A stretch of 64,000 bases of DNA from Palsa-1392 sp036490335. GTDB lineage: Bacteria > Verrucomicrobiota > Verrucomicrobiia > Chthoniobacterales > UBA10450. A model generated the notes under the pieces. The model was not told the DNA's origin, did not search any database, and saw nothing but the letters and a program-made list of their open reading frames with translations. The stretch spans positions 186,001 through 250,000 of the forward strand of contig DASXEB010000019.1 of NCBI GenBank assembly GCA_036490335.1. Reading direction: 5' to 3'. Of this stretch, positions 24,201 through 33,076 are shown one piece after another. The stretch's first letter is position 1. Each line of letters begins with the position of its first letter. The position numbers and the translations under genes were made by a program.

Positions 24201-25592
24201 ATGCTCGCTCGACGACAGGAGTTAAACACACAGTTTCATCAGCTGATTGATTCGCTGGTGATGGCGTTGGCGCTTTTTCTCGCGCACGCGCTGCGCTTTT
24301 ATAGCACGGACTGGTTTCATCTTTCCTACGCGATCGATCCTTTCCAATACTACGAATGGCTGCTGCTCGTGGTCATGCCGTTCGGGCCGATCTTCCTCGA
24401 TCTTCAGGGATTTTATCGATCGCCGCTGAACAAAACGCTCTGGCGATCGTTCGTGCAGATCCTGCGCACGATGATTTACCTCAGCATCCTCGTGGGCGCG
24501 TGCGTGATTTTTTTGCGGCTCGATCTGGCGAGTCGCGCGGTGCCGCTCCTCTTCATGCTCATCGCGACGATCCTGCTTTTGACGAAGGAGCGACTGCTCG
24601 CGCGGCGCATCCGGCGGCGCGCGGCGCGCGGGCAATTGCGCGAGCGCGTCTTGCTCGCGGGCGTGCCGGAAGACATCGCGGTCTTTGAGGAATCGATGAC
24701 CGCGGATGAAGCGCTGCGCCTGAACATCGCGGAGCGGATCAACATCGAGACGGAGCCGATTTCCGTGCTCGTGGAGGCGATGCACCGGCACGCGGTCGCG
24801 CGGGTAATTTTCGCCGCGAGTCACGGCCGGCTGGATCTGGTCGAGCGCGCGATCGGCGCCTGCGAAGTGGAAGGCGTGCCGGCGTGGCTGGTGGCAAATT
24901 TCATTCACACTGCGATCGCGAAGCCGGACTTCGACGCGTTTGGAACGAGGCCGATGCTGGTCTTTCGCTCGACTCCGGAAGTTTCGTGGGCGTTGCTCGT
25001 CAAGCGCGTCATCGATGTCTTCGGCGCCTTGATTCTGCTGATCGTTTTTGCAATTCCGATGTTAGTCGTCGCGTTCGGGATCAAGCTGACTTCGAAAGGG
25101 CCGATCATTTTCAAACAAATGCGTGCGGGAAAATTTGGGAAGCCTTTCGTGATGTATAAATTTCGCTCGATGTCGAGCGACGCTGAAATGCGGCGCGCGG
25201 AATTGCTGCCGTTTAATCAAATGCGCGGCCCGGTTTTTAAAGTCGAAGACGATCCGCGGATCACGCCGCTCGGTCGCTGGCTGCGGCGCACGAGCATGGA
25301 TGAAACGCCGCAACTGCTCAACGTCTTGAGCGGGCATATGAGCCTGGTCGGGCCGCGGCCGCTGCCGATTTACGAAGTGGAAAATTTCGAGCACACCGCG
25401 CAGCGCCGGCGCCTGAGTGTGAAACCGGGCCTGACCTGTCTCTGGCAAATCAGCGGGCGCAACCAGGTGATGGATTTCAGCGACTGGGTGAAACTCGATC
25501 TGGAGTACATCGATCGCTGGTCGTTAGGCCTCGACTTCAAAATCCTCCTGCGCACAATTCCCGCCGTGCTTTTCGGATTCGGCGCGAAATAA
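24201..25592 (+). CDS. Polyprenyl glycosylphosphotransferase (initiating sugar transferase)
   Basis: About 463 residues from ATG 24201; an upstream start at 24150 is possible but would run into aroD. The N-terminus has four to five membrane helices, then a CoA-binding-like cytoplasmic domain (residues 130-260). A further helix (VIDVFGALILLIVFAIPML) precedes the catalytic Bac_transf domain: IIFKQMRAGKFGKPF, KFRSM, DDPRITPLGRWLRRTS-DE and MSLVGPRPLP. It loads a sugar-1-phosphate onto undecaprenyl phosphate to begin an exopolysaccharide or O-antigen unit. No other polysaccharide genes flank it. Confidence 0.92.
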   Translation: MLARRQELNTQFHQLIDSLVMALALFLAHALRFYSTDWFHLSYAIDPFQYYEWLLLVVMPFGPIFLDLQGFYRSPLNKTLWRSFVQILRTMIYLSILVGACVIFLRLDLASRAVPLLFMLIATILLLTKERLLARRIRRRAARGQLRERVLLAGVPEDIAVFEESMTADEALRLNIAERINIETEPISVLVEAMHRHAVARVIFAASHGRLDLVERAIGACEVEGVPAWLVANFIHTAIAKPDFDAFGTRPMLVFRSTPEVSWALLVKRVIDVFGALILLIVFAIPMLVVAFGIKLTSKGPIIFKQMRAGKFGKPFVMYKFRSMSSDAEMRRAELLPFNQMRGPVFKVEDDPRITPLGRWLRRTSMDETPQLLNVLSGHMSLVGPRPLPIYEVENFEHTAQRRRLSVKPGLTCLWQISGRNQVMDFSDWVKLDLEYIDRWSLGLDFKILLRTIPAVLFGFGAK

Positions 25593-26198
25593 TTATTCCT
25601 GCTCCACGATCATGCGCGGCAGCATGCGCTCGACATATTTCGCGATGATGTCGAACTCGACGTTGACGATGTCGTTAGGCTGCAAGGTTTCGAAATTGGT
25701 TTTGCGCCGGGTGTGCGGAATGATCCAGACGGCAAAGCTCGCCGGGAGCAATTCGGCGATCGTTAGGCTGACACCGTTGAGCGCGACCGAACCCTTAAAG
25801 GCCGCATAGTGCGCGAAGTCGTCGGGCAACTGAACTTCGAGCCGATAATCGGCGCCGATTTGTTCGAAACTCAAAACCGGGACCGCGCAATCGATGTGGC
25901 CTTGCACAAAATGTCCGCCGAGTGGCGAGCCGGCGGCAAGCGCGCGCTCGAGATTGACCGGAGCGTCGGGTCGGAGCGCGCGCAGGTTTGTGCGCTCAAG
26001 CGTTTCTTCGAGCAGATCGAAGGTGATGTTTTTGTCGCGAATTATTTTTGCCGTCAGGCAACAGCCGTTGACCGCGACGCTGTCGCCTTTGTGCAACTGC
26101 TCCGCGATCGCGGGCGCGGCCAGTTGCAATTCGGTGCCGCGTTCCGTCGCGCGAATCCAAAGCGCGCGTCCGACCTCTTCGACCAGTCCTGTAAACAT
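25593..26198 (-). CDS. ribE: Riboflavin synthase, alpha chain
   Basis: 201 residues from MFTGLVEEVG at 26198, the conserved start of the family. There are two tandem lumazine-binding barrels: the first with VNGCCLTAKII and the second with LNGVSLTIAELL, plus GGHFVQGHIDC at the junction. It dismutates two 6,7-dimethyl-8-ribityllumazine molecules to riboflavin. The gene ends base to base with the convergent sugar transferase, leaving no room for separate terminators. Three nonamer copies lie in or just upstream of it. Confidence 0.95.
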   Translation of the reverse strand: MFTGLVEEVGRALWIRATERGTELQLAAPAIAEQLHKGDSVAVNGCCLTAKIIRDKNITFDLLEETLERTNLRALRPDAPVNLERALAAGSPLGGHFVQGHIDCAVPVLSFEQIGADYRLEVQLPDDFAHYAAFKGSVALNGVSLTIAELLPASFAVWIIPHTRRKTNFETLQPNDIVNVEFDIIAKYVERMLPRMIVEQE

Positions 26199-26537
26199 CA
26201 GCGAAACATCGCGCAGGATGAGCGGACGATAAAAAAATTTCTTGATGCAAATGAGCGCGAGTGGGCAACGATTCTGCCTAACGAAAAGCAAAACGAGGCC
26301 AGGCGTAGTTTGGGCAAATAGCCTAACGGATCGAAATTTTTCTCGGGCGCGCGGGGACGCAAAAACAGTTGCCGTCGAAGGAAAAACTTTCCGGAGTTTG
26401 GCGCGAAAACAGCTTCATACAGACACACGCGCTGGAAACGGCGTTCAAAAATAATTGAAAAAAAATGAAAAAAACGCTTGTCAGCGTTGAAATCTTCTTT
26501 AATCCTCACGGCCAAACCTAACCAAATGGAGAAACAA
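26199..26537. other. Intergenic region upstream of the TonB receptor
   Basis: It contains nonamers near 26276 and 26320, then an A-rich stretch with no further copy. A perfect hairpin AACGCT-TGTC-AGCGTT lies at 26473-26488. TTGTCA there, 17 bp before AATCCT, is a weak promoter candidate. GGAGA at 26528 sits 5 bp before ATG 26538 and decides the receptor start. Confidence 0.4.
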
Positions 26538-29500
26538 ATGAACAGAACCGTAGTCAAAAAAACGGGATTCGTCCGCGCGGCTTTTGCCGTCGGCGCCGCG
26601 ATCCCATTGTTTATCGTGAGCGCTTACGCTCAAGACCCGTCGCCTTCGCCTTCGGGTGAAGCCGTGCCGAACGCGGCGGCGCCTGCCAGCACCGGATCGC
26701 CGAACAGCGCGCCATCAGCCGAACGAATCATCGTCACCGGTTCCTATATTCCAACTGCGGAAACGGAATCGGCGTTGCCGGTGACTGAGTACACGGCCGA
26801 GGTGATCACGAAGCAAGGTGCGCAGACTCCGATTGAAGGTCTGCGCCAGTTGCCGTCGTTTGTCGGTAACACCGCTTCGGAAAACGATTCGAACGGTGGC
26901 GACGGTACTGCGCTTATTAACCTGCGCGGTCTCGGCGACGCCAACACCTTGACTCTCATCAACGGCCGGCGCGCATTCGATTTTGCTGATATCAATGCGA
27001 TCAGCATCGGCGCGCTCGACCGCACGGAAATTCTGAAAGACGGTGCATCGTCTGTCTACGGTTCAGACGCGGTCGCGGGCGTGGTCAACTTTATCATGCT
27101 CGATGGTCCGGGTGAAACGCCTTATCAAGGCGCCGAGATGTATGCCTTGTACGGCAACACCACCGATACGGACGCGCATGTGCGGCAGTTTTATCTCCGC
27201 GGCGGCGTGGTGGGAATGGACGGCAAGTTCGCAGTTGCGGCTTCCGGCGAATATTATTCGCGCGCCAATCTGTTCGCGCGCGATCGTCGTATTTCGTCCA
27301 CGGGCGACCTTTCGGATGACGCCACGGGTTTGGGTCTTGACGGCTTGAATAACAACAGCCCAACTTTTTCTGGCCGCGTCTCGACCAATTCCGGTGGTGA
27401 GCTGGTCTTAATCAATCCGACGACCGTTGACGTCACCCCCGCAAGTTATCGTCCGTTTGACGTTGTGCCCGGCACGGATCCTTCCCGCTTTAATTTCGAC
27501 GCCTTCGCGCCGGCGATTCCGGCGATGGAGAAATTCATGTACTACACGACGGCGAGCTACAAAGTCTTCGGTGACGCGTTGCAGCTCTACGGCGATGTGA
27601 TGTACAGCCACATCACTCAAGACAACGGTTTGGCGTCTTCGCCGTTTGCGATTATTGACGGAGTCACCGCGAGCCAGGCTTATCCGAATGGCGATTTCCC
27701 GGTCGTCTTAAACTCGCCTTTCAATCCGTTTGGGACGGACCTGACCGGTATTCGTTATCGTCTTGTCCAGGAACTGAACAATCGTCGTTCTTTCTTTGAC
27801 AAAGACTTTTGGAGATATACCGCCGCGGCGAGAGGCGATATTGATTTCAAGGGTAATGATTTTATCAGCCATTTCGGCTATGATTCAGGATTCGTTTACA
27901 ACCGGGGAAATGAGCTCGAAGCCGATAGCGGCGATGCCACTCGAAGCGGAATCGACAACGCGATCGCGGCCGGCAATTTCGATCCGTTTATCGGCCAGAG
28001 CGCGCCGGATAGTGGACTTGCTCCGACATATATCAACGGCGTGCCGACGGGTCTAATGGCCCCTTACGACAATGGCGCTTCAGCTGCGGCTGCTTCGTTT
28101 ATCGCGACGACGCAATTCTTGGATCGGGATTATTTGGTCGATGCAAAGTTTAACGCGCATCTCTTCCCGAACCTCTACAACGGCGGTATCGATATCGCCG
28201 GTGGTTACGAACATCGCCAAGTCCGCCTGCAAACGATCGCGGATAATCTTCAAGAGGAAGGTGACCAACTTGGCTTCGACAGTGCAGCCAATAGTGAGAC
28301 GACTACGTCGGTCGATTCTGTCTTTGCCGAATTGGAAGTTCCCTTTGTCACCTCAACCATGAACGTTCCTGGAATTCGCTCGCTCGAGCTCTCGATCGCC
28401 TGGCGTTATGAGTCGTTCGACGAGGAAGACAACATGAACAAAGGTGTGACAGCGCATTTCGACAACTCGAATCCAGACGAAGACTTCGGCGGCACTCCGC
28501 GTTTAGCGCTGCGCTATCAGCCGATTTCCGATTTGACGCTCCGCGCGACGGCTTCGCAATCCTTCCTCGCGCCCTCTGCGACGCAGTTGTTTCAACCAGT
28601 CTTCCAGACCTTCCCGCAACTCTTTGATCCTCTGAAAGGATTGACTCTGCAGCCGGTCGAAGGTGTTTATGAAGGCGGCAACCGGCTGTTGTTGCCGGAA
28701 CGGACAGACAACTTGACGGCGGGCCTGGTTTATTCGCCGCACTTCATTCCCAACCTGACCATCACGGCAGATTACTACAATCTGTTCACGACGAACCTTA
28801 TCTTGGACGCGGATTCGTTTGCACAATTGGCGCTGACGGAAAACGGAAATTCCGGCGGTGTTGCCTTCGCGGATCCGGACGGTCCGGGTGCGGGTGTTTT
28901 CGGTGGTGGTCCGCAGCCGGGTGTAACGCGCGATTCACACGGAAACGTGCTCGCGATTGACTCGGTGAACGCAAACGCCGGCGAGCGCAACGTGCAAGGC
29001 ATCGACTTCACGGCCCAGTATCAGATCCCGACCACGAATTGGGGCACGTTCACGTTGTCCGGTGGTTTCAACCACTTCATCACTTACAAGATTCAGCCGA
29101 TTGCTGGTGGCGGTTTCACCAACTTCCTTGGCAATTACAATAACGGCACGCTGCCTCTTGCTCCCGGTGCAATTCCGTTCAATAAGGCGTTTCTCCGGGG
29201 TGAGTGGGAGTTCAAAGGCTTCGACTTCGTAGCGACGGGAAACTATGTCGGCGATTACTGGGATGATCCGAACTTCATTCTGGGCAACTTCCAAAATGGT
29301 GGAACAGACGCGAACCCATCGTTCGCTTTTAATCGCCACGTGACCGAATACGTCACGCTTGATTTGCAGTTGGGTTACACCTTCCCGAAACCGGCGCCTG
29401 TTGAAGCGGCTCCTGCGCCGGGTTACTCGAAGGACGCCAAGGATGCGAAAGACGGCAAAGCGATGGAGCAGACTTCCGCGATGGCCGCGAGCAATTCGGC

Positions 29501-29669
29501 CTCCTTCTTCCAGCGCTTGTTGTGGGATACGAAACTCACGGTTGGCGTCGACAATGCCTTTGACCGGAGCCCACCCACCGTGCTGGGCGCATTCAACGAC
29601 AACTACGATACGGAAAGCTATTCCGAACGTGATCGCTTCTACTACGTCAGTCTGACCAAGAAGTTCTAA
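26538..29669 (+). CDS. TonB-dependent outer-membrane receptor
   Basis: 1043 residues from ATG 26538, chosen for the GGAGA ribosome site; the nearer upstream ATG 26526 lacks one. A signal peptide (RAAFAVGAAIPLFIVSAYAQ) is followed by a Pro/Ser linker and the plug domain: ERIIVTGSYIPT, GLRQLPSFVGN, INLRGLGDANTLTLINGRR and LKDGASSVYGSDAVAGVVNF. The beta barrel ends in YYVSLTKKF with a terminal Phe. It imports a bulky ligand, such as a siderophore, vitamin or glycan, using TonB energy; the ligand is unknown. The gene has no copy of the dispersed nonamer in 3.1 kb and a less GC-biased codon choice than its neighbours, suggesting different selection or acquisition. Confidence 0.95.
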   Translation: MNRTVVKKTGFVRAAFAVGAAIPLFIVSAYAQDPSPSPSGEAVPNAAAPASTGSPNSAPSAERIIVTGSYIPTAETESALPVTEYTAEVITKQGAQTPIEGLRQLPSFVGNTASENDSNGGDGTALINLRGLGDANTLTLINGRRAFDFADINAISIGALDRTEILKDGASSVYGSDAVAGVVNFIMLDGPGETPYQGAEMYALYGNTTDTDAHVRQFYLRGGVVGMDGKFAVAASGEYYSRANLFARDRRISSTGDLSDDATGLGLDGLNNNSPTFSGRVSTNSGGELVLINPTTVDVTPASYRPFDVVPGTDPSRFNFDAFAPAIPAMEKFMYYTTASYKVFGDALQLYGDVMYSHITQDNGLASSPFAIIDGVTASQAYPNGDFPVVLNSPFNPFGTDLTGIRYRLVQELNNRRSFFDKDFWRYTAAARGDIDFKGNDFISHFGYDSGFVYNRGNELEADSGDATRSGIDNAIAAGNFDPFIGQSAPDSGLAPTYINGVPTGLMAPYDNGASAAAASFIATTQFLDRDYLVDAKFNAHLFPNLYNGGIDIAGGYEHRQVRLQTIADNLQEEGDQLGFDSAANSETTTSVDSVFAELEVPFVTSTMNVPGIRSLELSIAWRYESFDEEDNMNKGVTAHFDNSNPDEDFGGTPRLALRYQPISDLTLRATASQSFLAPSATQLFQPVFQTFPQLFDPLKGLTLQPVEGVYEGGNRLLLPERTDNLTAGLVYSPHFIPNLTITADYYNLFTTNLILDADSFAQLALTENGNSGGVAFADPDGPGAGVFGGGPQPGVTRDSHGNVLAIDSVNANAGERNVQGIDFTAQYQIPTTNWGTFTLSGGFNHFITYKIQPIAGGGFTNFLGNYNNGTLPLAPGAIPFNKAFLRGEWEFKGFDFVATGNYVGDYWDDPNFILGNFQNGGTDANPSFAFNRHVTEYVTLDLQLGYTFPKPAPVEAAPAPGYSKDAKDAKDGKAMEQTSAMAASNSASFFQRLLWDTKLTVGVDNAFDRSPPTVLGAFNDNYDTESYSERDRFYYVSLTKKF

Positions 29670-29699
29670 GTCGGTTCGACACCTAGTCTAAAAATTCAG

Positions 29700-29735
29700 G
29701 GGCGGGCGGCAGCGATGTCGCCCGCCCTTCGATTT
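29700..29735 (+). terminator. Intrinsic terminator after the TonB receptor
   Basis: GGGCGGGCG (29700-29708) pairs perfectly with CGCCCGCCC (29719-29727), with a 10-base loop, followed by TTCGATTTT. It lies 31 bp after the receptor stop. Confidence 0.8.
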
Positions 29736-29832
29736 TATGGCCATGTTAACCTCCAGCATTTTTGAACGACGGCGCGCAATCTCTAATTGCTCCTGTGTTG
29801 ACACTCAGCTTCGAACTTCTTAATTAACAGCG

Positions 29833-31605
29833 ATGGCAACGGAGCAAGCGTTAAGCGCAGCCCATTTGGCCGGCCTCGACCGCGACCGTTCTGGTCTCGC
29901 GCCCTCGCAGAAGAAAACGGCGAAGGCTTCACCTTGGATTATTGATCGATGGCGGGATTTGTGTCTTTTCGTTGGCACCCCCGTCATCCTGATTCCACTT
30001 TTTGCGGCTGCTCAGGCGCGCTGGAGTGCCCAGGATATATTTTTATATGTCAGTGCATTTGGTGCGATGGGTCATCATTTACCTGGAATGATCCGGGCCT
30101 ATGGTGATCGTGCGTTATTCAGTCGGTTCCGGACGCGCTTTCTCGTGGCGCCGGTTCTCCTTCTCACAGTATCGATCTGGTCGTCTTGGTATAACGTTCA
30201 GGCCATCCAACTCCTCGCGCTCTCCTGGGGAATCTGGCACGGTATGATGCAGACCTACGGGTTCTGCCGGATCTACGATGGAAAAGCATCAGCCAGCGCA
30301 GCGGCGCGGGCTCGCGCCGATTTTGCGCTTTGCCTGTCGTGGTTCGTCGCTGCGGTTCTCCTGTCCCGTCTGAGGATCCGCACATTGTTAGACCTCTACT
30401 ATGAGAGCGGGGGGCCGGTCATTCCGACGGCTGCATTTAATGGATTCCGCCTGGTGCTGATTGGCGCTTTGGTCGTCGTTACCCTTTTCTTTTGCTGGCA
30501 GCAGATCGCGCATTGGCGCGGAAAAAGATGGGCGAGTCCGATCAAGTTGACGCTTCTCACGAGCAGCATCGCATTTTGGTGGTACTGCAACAACGGCGTC
30601 CAGAACATCCTTGTTGGAATCGCTCTGTTCGAAGTTTTTCACGACGTTCAATACCTATCCATCGTCTGGATTTACAATCGAAGTCGCGTCGAGCGTGATC
30701 AGACGATCACCGGCTTCATGCGCTTTGTTTTCAGGAAAAGCGGCGCGCTGATTGGTGTTTATGTTGGTTTGGTTTTGGCGTATGGCTCTATTGCCTTCAC
30801 GACTTGGGGTCCGTCTGCAACATGGATTCGTCACGCCCTGCTCGGCGTGGTCACTGCGTCGGCGCTGCTGCATTTTTATTACGACGGCTTCATTTGGAAA
30901 GTCAGAGAAACGCAGACGCGAACCATGCTTGGCATCGCCGGCGATGCATTTGCCGATAAGCGCCGGCGCTGGACTGTTCCTCTCTGGGCGCAACACTCCT
31001 TGCGATGGGCTTTATTGGTCATTCCGTTTGGTGCTTTGTGCGCCGTTCAGCTAATCGGTCGCGCGGCTCCCGCGCTCGAGCGGACGGCGAAGGTCGCGGA
31101 GATATTGCCCGACGACGCGCAGGCTCAGCTTGACTATGGGCAGGCGTTGCATGGCGCCGGGCGCGTAACCGAAGCGACGGATCGTTACCAAGCTGCCTTA
31201 AAAAAAGATCCAACTCTTGCCGAGGCGGAGTTTTTCCTCGGTCTGGCGTATGCTGACGTGAAAAATTACGACCTTGCGATTGAGCACTACAGACGATCGC
31301 TTGCCCTCTACTCGAAAAATGAGAGTTCGTCCGCGCCCGACTCCAAATATGCAGACGCCGACTTCAACCTTGCCTGTATCCTCCGAAAACTTGGTCAACG
31401 ATCAGAGGCGCAGGAGTTGTTTACACATAGCCTGACGCTCAACCCCGAAAAGTTTCTCGCGCACCAGGAGTTGGGCGACATGTTCTACGAATCAGGCCAA
31501 TACAACGCTGCCATCGCCGAATACCAGGAAGCGCTCCGACTCAACCCGCAGTTCAAGGCAGCGGAGCAAGGTCTGCACGTCGCCCGGCTTCTCGCCAATC
31601 GTTAG
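29833..31605 (+). CDS. Polytopic membrane protein with C-terminal TPR repeats
   Basis: 590 residues. The first 400 contain about nine or ten hydrophobic segments (for example LCLFVGTPVILIPLFAAAQA and LVLIGALVVVTLFFCW), with His/Asp-bearing loops such as FEVFHDVQYL and LLHFYYDGFIWK. From about residue 425 three or four TPR units follow (AQLDYGQALHGAGRVTEATD, LGLAYADVKNYDLAIEHYRR, ELGDMFYESGQYNAAIAEYQ). I recognise no enzyme family; a membrane enzyme or assembly factor with a periplasmic or cytosolic TPR scaffold is plausible. The only nonamer is at its end, where TCGTTAGGC provides the stop TAG. Confidence 0.75.
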   Translation: MATEQALSAAHLAGLDRDRSGLAPSQKKTAKASPWIIDRWRDLCLFVGTPVILIPLFAAAQARWSAQDIFLYVSAFGAMGHHLPGMIRAYGDRALFSRFRTRFLVAPVLLLTVSIWSSWYNVQAIQLLALSWGIWHGMMQTYGFCRIYDGKASASAAARARADFALCLSWFVAAVLLSRLRIRTLLDLYYESGGPVIPTAAFNGFRLVLIGALVVVTLFFCWQQIAHWRGKRWASPIKLTLLTSSIAFWWYCNNGVQNILVGIALFEVFHDVQYLSIVWIYNRSRVERDQTITGFMRFVFRKSGALIGVYVGLVLAYGSIAFTTWGPSATWIRHALLGVVTASALLHFYYDGFIWKVRETQTRTMLGIAGDAFADKRRRWTVPLWAQHSLRWALLVIPFGALCAVQLIGRAAPALERTAKVAEILPDDAQAQLDYGQALHGAGRVTEATDRYQAALKKDPTLAEAEFFLGLAYADVKNYDLAIEHYRRSLALYSKNESSSAPDSKYADADFNLACILRKLGQRSEAQELFTHSLTLNPEKFLAHQELGDMFYESGQYNAAIAEYQEALRLNPQFKAAEQGLHVARLLANR

Positions 31606-32106
31606 GCAAGTCGGTTCGTTGACCTTTGCTTGAGCCTGCCTTTTTGGCGGCGTTTGTCGTCGTCGAAATGACCGAGTCCGCGTCAAGCGGAGGGCGAAAA
31701 TCGGGTGGCGCGGAGTTTCTCTTTGAGGCGTGTGTCGCAGTTCCCGGTCGGGGTCGCATATTCCGAGGAAAAAGCGGGACGGTCTTCCGCACTTTTCATC
31801 TTAGTCGGCAATCGGGATCGCTCGCGCATTAGACAATGTCGCCACCGTGACCGGCCGGTCTTGTGGTCGCGATAGCTGAGAAACAGCCTCTGGCAAATTA
31901 ACCAGCGCGAGGTCCGCTGAACCGATCCGCGGCAGAGGCGATCCCTTACTCTCGCCGTTACTGGATGCGCCCCATTTGACGGAGGGCGCTCCGGGGGCCC
32001 CAAACCTCCGGCAAAAATTTTCGTCGGAGTTGAGCCCCCAAATTCACGGGAACATCAACCATGGCATACCTAATGCTTCCTAGTAAATCTAGAAATTATA
32101 ATAGCT
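31606..32106. other. Roughly 500-bp gap with one stem-loop, no convincing gene
   Basis: No frame here shows homology or good codon bias. A nested stem-loop lies at 31993-32039: outer GGGGGC/GCCCCC and inner CTCCGGC/GTCGGAG around AAAAATTTTC. It is followed by an AT-rich stretch (32085-32130) that probably holds the promoter of the next gene. The GC-rich part may be a decayed gene. Confidence 0.5.
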
Positions 32107-32685
32107 ATGATACTAGTAAGTCTAAATCCATTTGCTGTGAAGCGGTTTTTCCTGCTTCTCCTCGCGCTCGTCGGCTTCTCCTGTCTCTCCTGTTCCGGAG
32201 AATCTTTGCTCGTGAGCGTCCAGTCAACGCCGTACGATCACCAAATGACCAGGATTCGCCCGATACTAACGGCGCAGAATCAGCAGGGCGACGGCCAGGT
32301 CTCGCTGCGACTGGTGAACCATTGGATTGGCGACCTTCGCTGCATTCCATACGGATTTACGGCCGTATGGAAAACCCCGACGGAAACGAAGTCGGGCGAT
32401 CCGGCTGATTGTAAGGCGAAGGCCGTTGCCCTTTACGAACTGATGAAGCAGCATGGCGCTCGTCAGATTCGTCTCGTCATCGGGCGGCGCACCACGAGCA
32501 GCCGCTCGACTCATGCGTGGGTGGAGTGGCAAACCGACGGAAGCACATATGTGCTCGATCCGACGATCAATTGGATGGCCTATCGGAGTGGCGACTTGGA
32601 TCCGCGTTCGTACATTCCCTATTACGAATTCGCGGGCGCGAAAAAATACCGGGCTGCGAGCTCGACGCTCGTTGCCGCCAACTGA
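32107..32685 (+). CDS. Transglutaminase-like cysteine-protease-fold lipoprotein
   Basis: 192 residues, or 182 if GTG 32137 (VKRFFLLLLALVGFSCLSC) is the start. The latter gives a compact lipoprotein-type signal with Cys in SCLSCSGES. The mature domain shows the Cys-His-Asp order of transglutaminase-like folds: ADCKAKAVALYELM (Cys), STHAWVEW (His) and YVLDPTINW (Asp). It may act as a protease, amidase or cross-linking enzyme in the envelope. It stands alone, downstream of a 500-bp gap, and has no nonamer copy, like the neighbouring TonB region. Confidence 0.7.
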   Translation: MILVSLNPFAVKRFFLLLLALVGFSCLSCSGESLLVSVQSTPYDHQMTRIRPILTAQNQQGDGQVSLRLVNHWIGDLRCIPYGFTAVWKTPTETKSGDPADCKAKAVALYELMKQHGARQIRLVIGRRTTSSRSTHAWVEWQTDGSTYVLDPTINWMAYRSGDLDPRSYIPYYEFAGAKKYRAASSTLVAAN

Positions 32686-33076
32686 TTGTTCCCGCGGTTA
32701 CAAGGATGAGCATCGCTAACACGCTATAAAGTCGTCGTGTTGGATACGAAAACGGACCGCGTTTTTTGCTGTCAGCTCAGCGACGAGCTTTGTTCCGTTC
32801 GATTTGGTGGATCGACAGGACGGTCGCGCCATAGCCTGGGGAAAGGTTTTGCATCTGCATTGCGGCCGTGAAAGTTCCCTAATGATGCGCGGCTCTCCCA
32901 AGAAAGCAGCCGCTTCCGCCCAAACTTAAATTGCTGACGAAAGCTTCAGTTGTGTTACGCTAATAAGGAGTAGGGCGCGAATCGCGGCTACGAATTCTTG
33001 GAAAAGAAAAATTCAGTTTGATCAAAAATAGTTATTGCCAAGAGGAAGCGAATTTCTTATTCTCGTTTTTGTAGCT
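32686..33076. other. About 390-bp gap without a supported gene
   Basis: A 60-codon frame on the plus strand ending near 32928 (FVPFDLVDRQDGRAIAWGKV) has a protein-like look but no start codon, so it may be a gene remnant. The last 100 bp before the next gene are AT-rich and probably hold its promoter. No nonamer occurs here. Confidence 0.4.

Noticed and set aside
31683..32003. 106-codon minus-strand frame in the gap after the TPR gene
   Set aside because: No homology, no codon bias, no ribosome site; the gap is better called non-coding.
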